From: CALVGQ01 sp964370435
GTDB lineage: Bacteria > Bacillota_I > Bacilli_A > Erysipelotrichales > Erysipelotrichaceae
Assembly (NCBI GenBank): GCA_964370435.1
Contig: CAYJJG010000001.1
Span: 186,001 to 250,000 of the forward strand
DNA: 64,000 nucleotides
Direction of reading: 5' to 3'
Of the stretch, positions 26,247-34,041 are shown piece after piece. The notes beneath the pieces are model-generated. The model saw only the letters and a list, made by a program, of their open reading frames with translations, did not search any database and was not told the origin of the DNA. A program made the translations under genes and the position numbers. Positions within the stretch are counted from its first letter, which is position 1; the number at the start of each line of letters is the position of its first letter.

Positions 26247-26622
26247 CTTCTATTTCGTAAGACATCTTTGCGACACGTGATATTGTTTCATAGATGGAAC
26301 AATATTTACATGCTAAGACAAAAGATTTTTTTATTGCCTCTTCTTTATCACTGCCTTTTACTAGAACTTTTAAATGTACATAATCTAGTACTGCTGGAAT
26401 TTCATCTTTTTTTTCACCTTCAACCTGAATATTACAAGACTTAAAATCGATTCTTTTTTTCTGTAATATTTCTAAAAAAGTGGCATATAGGCATCCTGCT
26501 AAGGCACCAAACAATAAGTCATAGGGACTAGCTTCTGCTTTATCTCTACTTATCCTTACTTCCCCATCATCTAAAATTAGACGACCATTAAATGTATTTT
26601 CAAATTGTATTTCTCTTTTCAT
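26236..26622 (-). CDS. OsmC family peroxiredoxin-like protein
   Basis: A 128-residue OsmC/Ohr-fold protein. The peroxidatic-type cysteine is in GALAGCLYATFLEIL and the second in LACKYCSIYETIS, with the Arg/Glu-rich ISRDKAEASPYDLLFGAL loop that activates the thiol. Members reduce organic hydroperoxides. Placement directly after trxB fits a redox role. The ATG at 26622 follows AAAGGG; the longer frame reaches into trxB without a site of its own. Confidence 0.88.
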   Translation of the reverse strand: MKREIQFENTFNGRLILDDGEVRISRDKAEASPYDLLFGALAGCLYATFLEILQKKRIDFKSCNIQVEGEKKDEIPAVLDYVHLKVLVKGSDKEEAIKKSFVLACKYCSIYETISRVAKMSYEIEVEA

Positions 26623-26626
26623 ATGA

Positions 26627-27544
26627 CTACCCTTTAATGTAATGGAATGCTTGTTGAGCTGCAATTGCACCATCACTAGTTGCGGTTACTACTTGGCGTA
26701 GCGTTTTTTTAGTAACATCACCAGCACCATAAATTCCTTTAATACTTGTCTGCATATCTTCATTAACTATGATGTATCCTTTTTCATCAAGAATATCTAA
26801 ATCTTTTACAAAAGTAGTACAAGGATCTGCACCTATGTAAGGGAATACTGCTTTAGTATTAATTGTATTTTTTTCCTTAGTATCTACATTTTCTAAAACA
26901 AGTGCAGAAACTTTATTATCTTCAGCTAATATTTCAATTGGAATATGTTTTCTAATTATATTTATTTTTTCATTTGATTCAATTAGATTTTGAATATGTG
27001 GTTCTGCTCTAAATACATCGCGACGTATTACAATATTAACTTGGCTTGCAAATTGAGTTAAATAAAGACTTTCTTCTAATGCACCATTTCCACCACCAAT
27101 TACAGTAACTATTTGATTTTTGAAAAATGCTCCATCACAAACCGCACAATAGGAAACTCCTTTTCCAGTGTAGGTTTCTTCTCCTGGAATGTTTAATAGT
27201 CTTTCTATAGTTCCTGTAGCAATAATAATTGCTCTTGTGGTATACACTGTCCCGTCTTCACAGTGCACTTCTTTAATTTTTCCTTCTTTAATATAGCTCA
27301 CATCGCCATATAAATACTCTGCTCCAAAATGAGTGGAATGTTCAAACATACTATACGCTAAATCTGCCCCGTTTATTTCTTTGATACCTGGCCAATTTTG
27401 TATTTCAAATGTTTTTATCATTTTTCCGCCTGGTGCTGACTTTTCTAGCATGGCAGTTTTTAATCCTGCTCTTGTTGCATAAACTGCGGCTGTCATTCCA
27501 GCTGGCCCTGCGCCAATAATTATTACATCATATTGTATGTCCAT
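26627..27544 (-). CDS. trxB: Thioredoxin-disulfide reductase
   Basis: FAD- and NADPH-dependent flavoenzyme that reduces thioredoxin. FAD motif IIIGAGPAGMTAAVYA at residue 8, redox-active CAVCDGAFF near 134, NADPH motif VIGGGNGALEESLYL, and the C-terminal FAD motif GIYGAGDVTKK. 305 residues, normal. It overlaps the end of the lgt-ppaX fusion gene by 22 bases and has AAGGAG before its ATG. Confidence 0.95.
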   Translation of the reverse strand: MDIQYDVIIIGAGPAGMTAAVYATRAGLKTAMLEKSAPGGKMIKTFEIQNWPGIKEINGADLAYSMFEHSTHFGAEYLYGDVSYIKEGKIKEVHCEDGTVYTTRAIIIATGTIERLLNIPGEETYTGKGVSYCAVCDGAFFKNQIVTVIGGGNGALEESLYLTQFASQVNIVIRRDVFRAEPHIQNLIESNEKINIIRKHIPIEILAEDNKVSALVLENVDTKEKNTINTKAVFPYIGADPCTTFVKDLDILDEKGYIIVNEDMQTSIKGIYGAGDVTKKTLRQVVTATSDGAIAAQQAFHYIKG

Positions 27545-28977
27545 GAATGATTCTCCTTAACTATTTCAGTTATATCTTTTAAGTCATCAATAACTTTATT
27601 TGGTTTTGACTGGACTAATGCTTCTTTTCGTTTTTCATTGAAAATATATCCTATTGAGAAAACACCTGCATGTTTTGCAGCTTTAATATCACTAACACTA
27701 TCTCCTACATAGATGCATTCATCAATGCCTCTGTTGAGCAGGGTACATGCTTTCACTATTCCTTCTTTATTAGGTTTTTCTCGTTCAACATCATCTAATC
27801 CAATAATAACATCAAAATATTTTTCCATATCAAATAAAGATAAGCCTAATCTTATTGTCGAGTTAATTTTACTAGAAACAATACCTAGTGTATATCCGTT
27901 ATCATAAAGATATTGAACAGTACTTTGTGCATTTTTCATTGCGGTTACCATTTCTGGATGTACTTCCTTATTAATAACACGGTATTCATTAATTAACATC
28001 TCTACATCACGTTCAGGGAAATATTTTTCAAAGCTTTCTTTTAAAGTAGGTCCCAATACAAAAGTTTTAACTTCTTCATTAAATTCTTCTTCAGTTTTAT
28101 ATTTGATAAATAAGTGGCGATACGTTTCTTGAATTGCCTTTTCAGTATCTAGCAGTGTGCCATCTAAATCAAACAGAACTACTGGTTTTTTAGGCTTCAT
28201 GAATTTATTATATACGCCTACTATTCCAAGTGCGCCTATAACAATGAATACTATCGATGTAAGTTGTGCCATCCTGATTGGGCCAAACATTAAACTATCG
28301 GTGCGTAATCCTTCTACAAAGAAGCGGATAATTCCATACCAAATTAAATACGCGTAGGTTAAATCTCCACGTTTTCTTAGTTTACTATTTCTGTATATAA
28401 ACCAAATTAAAATAAATCCTATTAAATTGCCAATACTTTCATATAGAAATGTTGGCTCCCTGTAAGCTCCATCAATAAACATTCCATTACTAATAAAAAC
28501 TGGCCAACCTTGATAATACGAAGCATCCACAATTTTTCCGAATGCCTCTTGATTAATAAAATTACCCCATCTACCTATTGTTTGTGCTATCAACATACAT
28601 GGAACTATAGCATCTGCTGCTCGAAGGAAACTAATCTTTCTTTTATATGCATAGTAAAACCCATATGCACCTCCCGCAACTAGACCACCTTGAATAGCTA
28701 GTCCACCTTCATAAATTTTCAATATATCTAAAGGGTTAGCTAAAAAATAATCTAAGTTGTAAAATGCACAAAACCACAAACGAGCACCAATAAAACCAAA
28801 CAATAAACAACCTATAATTAAATCTTCTACTAAACTAAAATCATAACCATTTCTTTTTAATTGGCGCCATGCAAATGCTGCACATACTCCAATACCACCC
28901 ATCATGGTAATAGCATACCAAGCAATAGTGAATGGACCAATTTCTAAAAAGGTCTTAGCATCTGGAAAAAAACTCAT
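27523..28977 (-). CDS. Fusion: prolipoprotein diacylglyceryl transferase (Lgt) + PpaX-like HAD phosphatase
   Basis: Residues 1-257 are a complete Lgt, a multi-pass membrane enzyme that moves diacylglycerol from phosphatidylglycerol to the lipobox cysteine; the signature is GRWGNFINQEAFGK at 135-148 with FLYES near 178 and YGIIRFFVEGLRTD near 214. After a short MKPKK linker, residues 266-484 are a HAD phosphatase (DLDGTLLDT with Asp270/Asp272, VSSKINSTI, YVGDSVSDIKAA) of about the length of Bacillus PpaX, a pyrophosphatase. In Bacillus hprK, lgt and ppaX are separate neighbours; here lgt and ppaX are one open frame with no stop between. The start overlaps the hprK stop by one base (TAATG). Topology places the phosphatase in the cytoplasm. 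Confidence 0.93.
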   Translation of the reverse strand: MSFFPDAKTFLEIGPFTIAWYAITMMGGIGVCAAFAWRQLKRNGYDFSLVEDLIIGCLLFGFIGARLWFCAFYNLDYFLANPLDILKIYEGGLAIQGGLVAGGAYGFYYAYKRKISFLRAADAIVPCMLIAQTIGRWGNFINQEAFGKIVDASYYQGWPVFISNGMFIDGAYREPTFLYESIGNLIGFILIWFIYRNSKLRKRGDLTYAYLIWYGIIRFFVEGLRTDSLMFGPIRMAQLTSIVFIVIGALGIVGVYNKFMKPKKPVVLFDLDGTLLDTEKAIQETYRHLFIKYKTEEEFNEEVKTFVLGPTLKESFEKYFPERDVEMLINEYRVINKEVHPEMVTAMKNAQSTVQYLYDNGYTLGIVSSKINSTIRLGLSLFDMEKYFDVIIGLDDVEREKPNKEGIVKACTLLNRGIDECIYVGDSVSDIKAAKHAGVFSIGYIFNEKRKEALVQSKPNKVIDDLKDITEIVKENHSWTYNMM

Positions 28978-29939
28978 TATCTGTCCTCTTTATCTCTATT
29001 CTTTCTATTTTGTTCCTCTATGTAATCATACACTCTTTGTTCAAAAAGTTTAGCACTGTCGAATCCACGATCTTTAAGTTGGAAATTAGTAACCGCTGAT
29101 TCCACTAGCACCGCCATATTTCTACCTTCTTTTACTGGTAGAACAATTAGTGGTACTTCTATTCCTAAAATATCTAGGTATTGTTGTTCCTCATTACCGA
29201 CACGCATATATTCTACGTGTTCATCAAATTTCTCTAAATTTATAACTAAATCAATATCACATTGGCTTAAGACTGAGCTTCCACCAAACATTCTTGATAC
29301 ATCGATAATACCAATACCTCGTATCTCTAACATACCCTCTAATAATTGTGGTGCTCTTCCAATAAGAGAATTATGTACTCTTGAAACATCTACACGATCA
29401 TCTGCTGCTAATACATGACTTTTGCGTATTAACTCCAAAGCAATTTCACTTTTACCCATACCGCTTTCACCGGTAATTAACACACCTTTACCATATACAT
29501 TGATTAATACACCATGTAATGTTTCTACTGGTGCCATTTTCGCATCAAGGAAAGTAACTAATTCCACCATTACACGATAGGTAGGTACATTGGTTTCTAA
29601 TATAGGGAAGTTTCTTGCTATCGCCATTTTTTTTATACATTCTGGACATTTTTGTTGATGTGCAAAAATAATGCACGGTGTATAACTATCTGTTAGTTTA
29701 TCAAAGCGTTCTTGAAGATCTTCGTTACTTAATGAAGCCATATAAGCACTTTCTTTTTCACCAATAATTACAATACGTCGAGGTTCAGAATATTTATAAA
29801 ACCCTGTCAATTCTAAGCCAGGTCGATTCACATCAGGAACAATAACCCATCGTTCCAATGCTTCTTCGCTTCCTGTGATTTGTTTATACTGTAGCGTTTC
29901 TACAATTTCTCTAATCTTAACTTTTCCAACTGGTTCCAT
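28977..29939 (-). CDS. hprK: HPr kinase/phosphorylase
   Basis: Bifunctional enzyme that phosphorylates HPr on Ser46 and removes the phosphate by phosphorolysis, producing pyrophosphate; the key sensor of carbon catabolite control. Walker A is GVLITGESGMGKSEIAL near residue 155, and the family signature LEIRGIGIIDVSRMFG is near 205. 320 residues, standard. It lies four bases after uvrA and directly before the Lgt-PpaX fusion, whose phosphatase half is expected to consume the pyrophosphate. Confidence 0.96.
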   Translation of the reverse strand: MEPVGKVKIREIVETLQYKQITGSEEALERWVIVPDVNRPGLELTGFYKYSEPRRIVIIGEKESAYMASLSNEDLQERFDKLTDSYTPCIIFAHQQKCPECIKKMAIARNFPILETNVPTYRVMVELVTFLDAKMAPVETLHGVLINVYGKGVLITGESGMGKSEIALELIRKSHVLAADDRVDVSRVHNSLIGRAPQLLEGMLEIRGIGIIDVSRMFGGSSVLSQCDIDLVINLEKFDEHVEYMRVGNEEQQYLDILGIEVPLIVLPVKEGRNMAVLVESAVTNFQLKDRGFDSAKLFEQRVYDYIEEQNRKNRDKEDR

Positions 29940-29943
29940 GAAT

Positions 29944-32766
29944 TCACCCTCTTTCCAATGCTTTTTTTAGATATTGACCAGTATAACTTTCTTTGACTTC
30001 TATTACTTGTTCTGGAGTTCCTTTGGCAATAACTGTTCCACCACCGTCTCCTCCTTCTGGACCCATATCAATAATATGATCTGCATATTTTATTACATCC
30101 AAATTATGCTCTATTACTAATACCGTATCACCATTTTCAACAATTTTTACTAATACTGAAATTAATTTTTTTACATCATCTGTATGTAATCCAGTAGTTG
30201 GTTCATCTAATATAAATACTGTTTTTCCTGTTGCTTTCTTCTGGAGTTCACTTGCCAATTTCACACGTTGAGCTTCTCCTCCTGATAGTGTTGTAGAGCT
30301 TTGCCCCAATTTAATATAACCTAGACCGACATCTTTTAATGTTTGCAGTTTATTTTTTATTTTATAAATTGAATCAAAGAACACTACCGCTTCTTCTACT
30401 GTCATTTCAAGTACATCATAGATATTTTTATCTTTGTACATCACCTGTAGCGTTTCTTCATTATAACGCTTACCTTTACATTCTTCACAAGGCACATAAA
30501 CATCAGGAAGAAAATTCATAGAAATTCGCTTTACCCCGTCCCCTTGACACATTTCACAACGTCCACCTCTTACATTGAATGAAAAACGACCTTTATCATA
30601 ACCTCGTAATTTAGCTTCAGGAGTTAGTGCAAATAAATCTCGTATTTCGTCAAAGATGCCTGTATATGTTACAGGATTTGATCTTGGGGTACGCCCGATT
30701 GGATCTTGCCCAATTTCAATTACCTTATCAATATCTTCTAATCCTTTAATTGCTTTATGTTCCCCTGGTTTAATGCGAACACGCCCCAATGAATGTTGTA
30801 CTGCTTTACAAAAGATTTCATTAACTAACGTGGACTTACCACTACCACTAACCCCAGTTACAACATTGAAAGCACCAAGTGGGAATTTAGCTGTAACATT
30901 TTTTAAGTTGTTTTCTTTTGCACCACTAATAGTAATAAATTTTCCATTTCCTTTATTGCGTTTTGTGGGTACATCTATTTTAAGTCGTCCACTAAGGTAT
31001 CCACCAGTTATTGAAGTTTCATGTTTCATTACTTCGTCAGGTGTTCCTGCAACAATAACATTTCCACCATGAACTCCAGCTCCTGGACCAATATCTACTA
31101 TGAAATCAGACTCTAACATTGTTTCTTCATCATGTTCTACGACAATTAAACTGTTTCCTAAGTCCCTCATGTTTTTTAATGTTTGAATTAATCTTGCATT
31201 ATCTCTTTGGTGTAAACCAATAGATGGCTCATCTAACACATAAAGCACCCCTGTTAACTGTGATCCTATTTGTGTTGCCAATCGAATACGTTGTGCTTCT
31301 CCGCCACTCAAAGTTCCTGCTAAACGATCTAATGTTAAATATTCTAATCCGACATCTTTTAAGAATGTTAAACGATTGCTTATTTCTTGTACTACTAGCT
31401 TTGCAATCTCAGCTTTATTTTTATCTAAATTTAACCCTTTAATCCACACAAGAGCTTCAGAAACATTTTTACATGTAAAATCATAAATATTAATCCCTTC
31501 GATTCTTACTGCTAATGGCATTGGATTTAATCTCTTTCCCTGACAAGTCGGACAAGTACTTTCCATCATGAAACTAGCATACCACTCTTTTGACATTGTT
31601 GAGGTTGTTTCTAAATATCGTCTCTCTAATAAATTAACAATACCTTCGATATATTCAGAACGACTAAAAGTATTACCTGAGCTTGAAGTAATAGTATAGG
31701 ATATTTGCTCATCTGAACCATAAAGCAAGTAATCGAGTTGTTGATTACTTAACTTATTTAAAGGAGTAGTTACACTAATATTATAATATTCACATAACTT
31801 ACTAAAGCGTTGCCATTCAATATTATCGGTATTTACAGTATTTTTATAATAGATAATACCACCTTCAACAATGCTTTTTGATTTGTCTGGAATTAAGATA
31901 TCCAAATCAACTTTTTGGGTAACACCTAGTCCTTTACATTCTTCACATGCTCCTAAAGGCGCATTAAAAGAAAATAGTCGTGGTTCAATTGCTGGCATTG
32001 AAAAGCCACAAACCTTACAAGAGTAATTGCTTGAAAATAAAACTTCTTCGTTTCCTATTTTTACAAGACATAAACCATCAGCCAACTTTAAAGCTGTTTC
32101 AATAGAGTCATGTAGTCTTGAACGACTATCACTAGCTTTTATAAGTCGATCTATTATAACATCTAGATTATGTTTTTTATTCTTCTCTAAAGTGATCTCT
32201 TCTTCTAGCATACGCATTTCACCATCAATGCGCATACGAATATATCCTTCTTTTTGCATACGTGCTAAAAAGTCTTTATATGTACCCTTTTGATTACGCA
32301 CTACTGGAGCCATAATTTCTAATCGTGTTTTATCCTCTGCCAACATAATACGATCGATCATTTGTGTTATTGTTTGACTTTCGATAGGTTCATTATGATG
32401 TGGGCAATATGGCGTTCCTACTCTTGCGAATAGTAAGCGTAAATAATCATAAATTTCTGTTACTGTTCCAACAGTTGAGCGCGGATTATTGCTAGTAGTT
32501 TTTTGATCAATTGAAATTGCTGGTGATAAACCATCAATACTTTCCACATTAGGTTTTTCAACTCCACCTAAGAATTGTCTTGCATAAGCACTTAATGACT
32601 CAACATAACGACGTTGTCCTTCAGCATAGATGGTATCAAAAGCTAACGAAGTTTTTCCTGAACCTGATAATCCCGTCATAATTACTAATTGATTACGTGG
32701 AATCGTTAAATCAATATCTTTTAAATTGTTTTCTTTTGCACCCTTTATAACTATTTTATCTTGCAT
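29944..32766 (-). CDS. uvrA: Excinuclease ABC subunit UvrA
   Basis: DNA damage-recognition ATPase of nucleotide excision repair. Two ABC modules are present: Walker A GLSGSGKTSLAF at residue 32 and GVSGSGKSTLVN near 640, with signatures LSGGEAQRIRLATQ and LSGGEAQRVKLASEL. Zinc sites are CKVCGF...CEECKGLG and CEMCQGDG...CEECKGKR. Length 940 is normal. uvrB is not adjacent. The gene heads the uvrA-hprK-lgt::ppaX-trxB-osmC cluster and is preceded by a 9+9 inverted repeat. Confidence 0.97.
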   Translation of the reverse strand: MQDKIVIKGAKENNLKDIDLTIPRNQLVIMTGLSGSGKTSLAFDTIYAEGQRRYVESLSAYARQFLGGVEKPNVESIDGLSPAISIDQKTTSNNPRSTVGTVTEIYDYLRLLFARVGTPYCPHHNEPIESQTITQMIDRIMLAEDKTRLEIMAPVVRNQKGTYKDFLARMQKEGYIRMRIDGEMRMLEEEITLEKNKKHNLDVIIDRLIKASDSRSRLHDSIETALKLADGLCLVKIGNEEVLFSSNYSCKVCGFSMPAIEPRLFSFNAPLGACEECKGLGVTQKVDLDILIPDKSKSIVEGGIIYYKNTVNTDNIEWQRFSKLCEYYNISVTTPLNKLSNQQLDYLLYGSDEQISYTITSSSGNTFSRSEYIEGIVNLLERRYLETTSTMSKEWYASFMMESTCPTCQGKRLNPMPLAVRIEGINIYDFTCKNVSEALVWIKGLNLDKNKAEIAKLVVQEISNRLTFLKDVGLEYLTLDRLAGTLSGGEAQRIRLATQIGSQLTGVLYVLDEPSIGLHQRDNARLIQTLKNMRDLGNSLIVVEHDEETMLESDFIVDIGPGAGVHGGNVIVAGTPDEVMKHETSITGGYLSGRLKIDVPTKRNKGNGKFITISGAKENNLKNVTAKFPLGAFNVVTGVSGSGKSTLVNEIFCKAVQHSLGRVRIKPGEHKAIKGLEDIDKVIEIGQDPIGRTPRSNPVTYTGIFDEIRDLFALTPEAKLRGYDKGRFSFNVRGGRCEMCQGDGVKRISMNFLPDVYVPCEECKGKRYNEETLQVMYKDKNIYDVLEMTVEEAVVFFDSIYKIKNKLQTLKDVGLGYIKLGQSSTTLSGGEAQRVKLASELQKKATGKTVFILDEPTTGLHTDDVKKLISVLVKIVENGDTVLVIEHNLDVIKYADHIIDMGPEGGDGGGTVIAKGTPEQVIEVKESYTGQYLKKALERG

Positions 32767-32817
32767 ATTTTCACCTCTACTACATTATTTCCATTTTCTT
32801 TATATTTAATCTAGCTC

Positions 32818-32855
32818 TACTAATTTATCATGAAATTAGTATCAGTACAATTATA
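32818..32855 (-). promoter_or_regulatory. uvrA promoter with downstream inverted repeat
   Basis: An extended -10 element TGTTATAAT (TATAAT at 32855-32850) lacks a good -35. Just downstream, TACTAATTT and AAATTAGTA (32818-32826 and 32833-32841) form a perfect 9-bp inverted repeat with a 6-base spacer covering the predicted start. It does not match the Gram-positive LexA box. It may be an operator or a 5'-end hairpin. Confidence 0.5.
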
Positions 32856-32934
32856 ACACATTCTTATTTATAACTTGATAATTATAAAATGATTCTGTTT
32901 AATGAATTATATTTGTGCCGTTATATAAAAAATT

Positions 32935-32977
32935 AAAAGTATCCTTAGAGTTCAAAATAAACTTTTAAGATACTTTA
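32935..32977 (-). terminator. Terminator after the 274-residue unknown gene
   Basis: On the minus strand AAAGTATCTTA pairs with TAAGGATACTTT (one bulge), followed by a T-rich run. It stands between the unknown gene and the uvrA promoter. Confidence 0.65.
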
Positions 32978-32982
32978 TATTT

Positions 32983-33807
32983 TTATTGTTCTTGATCTTC
33001 TACTACTTGTAGGCTACGCCAACATTCACTATAAGAAACAAATGGAATTTCATCAGCATTGATCTTTGCCTGATTTCTTTGTTTTTTAATATTTCCTTCA
33101 TGTACTTTTTCTAATATATCTTTGCTAACCATATATTGTACATAGACAACTTTCTTTAATAAGAACCATGAAACAACTAAAGATTTAATTGTTGCTTCTG
33201 CATCTTCTGCTTCTTTAATCTTATCAAAAGCTGTATCTTTTAAGTTTTGTGCAACCTTTACTGCTTCTTCTTTTAAATCTTGATACTCTGCATACATTTT
33301 ACGATCAAGTTCACGTTGTAATGCTCCTGCTTTGTAAGTGAATAATCTATTAAATATCTTCATTACACTTTCACTATCCGATGCCAACATTGAAACTATT
33401 TCATTTTTTGCCTCTACAAAAGGACTCATTGGCTCTGTTAAACAGTAATAAGTTCCCTTCGCAAATAAATATGCATATTCTTCATTTTCTGTAAGCATTA
33501 AACCGCGATCATTATTATTATCGCTTCCATATACAATATATGGGCAAACTATTGGTTTTCCTTGTAGTTTGAACGAGTCCTTATATCTTATTATTTGGTT
33601 AGATATAACTTCTTTATTGATTGAAAACCGGTAGTTTACACAGATTTTCATATCTGCATTTTTTTCATGAATAGCCTGTAAGCATGACTTCATTACTGAC
33701 TCTTCTTCCATGGTTTCTAGATAATCCTCTAAATAACCATTAAAATCACAGTCAGTCCCTTCTTTACGAAGATCTTTTACTTCTTCCAAAATTTGCATCA
33801 ACGCCAT
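32983..33807 (-). CDS. Conserved hypothetical protein (274 residues)
   Basis: I do not recognise the family. The protein is soluble and acidic overall, with no signal peptide. Residues about 155-235 are rich in Glu/Lys/Ala heptad-like spacing (KMYAEYQDLKEEAVKVAQNL, DKIKEAEDAEATIKSL), suggesting a coiled coil or helical bundle, and one hydrophobic stretch (SLVVSWFLLKKVVYVQYMV) follows. The middle (KPIVCPYIVYGSDNNNDRGL) looks like beta structure. An AGGGAG site precedes the ATG, and a terminator follows, so it is a real monocistronic gene. It lies between addB (divergent) and uvrA, which hints at but does not show a DNA-related role. Confidence 0.7.
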   Translation of the reverse strand: MALMQILEEVKDLRKEGTDCDFNGYLEDYLETMEEESVMKSCLQAIHEKNADMKICVNYRFSINKEVISNQIIRYKDSFKLQGKPIVCPYIVYGSDNNNDRGLMLTENEEYAYLFAKGTYYCLTEPMSPFVEAKNEIVSMLASDSESVMKIFNRLFTYKAGALQRELDRKMYAEYQDLKEEAVKVAQNLKDTAFDKIKEAEDAEATIKSLVVSWFLLKKVVYVQYMVSKDILEKVHEGNIKKQRNQAKINADEIPFVSYSECWRSLQVVEDQEQ

Positions 33808-34041
33808 AAATTTACTCCCTTAAAATATATCTATATGTCTTAATTGTATACCATTTTAAATAAAATACAAGTAACTTGTGAAATACTTTAAAAATATTAC
33901 GAATTTATTCATTTTAACTGTACAATAAAGTACTTTGTGAGCTTTATGGTTCAAAATTGATCTTACATTTTTTTATTTTATTACTATTCTCTTTAATTCC
34001 TTTTTTATGATAAAATAATTCAAAGAAGGGGCGATTATATA

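Noticed and set aside
30656..31072. 138-codon plus-strand frame inside uvrA
   Set aside because: Antisense shadow of a conserved coding region.
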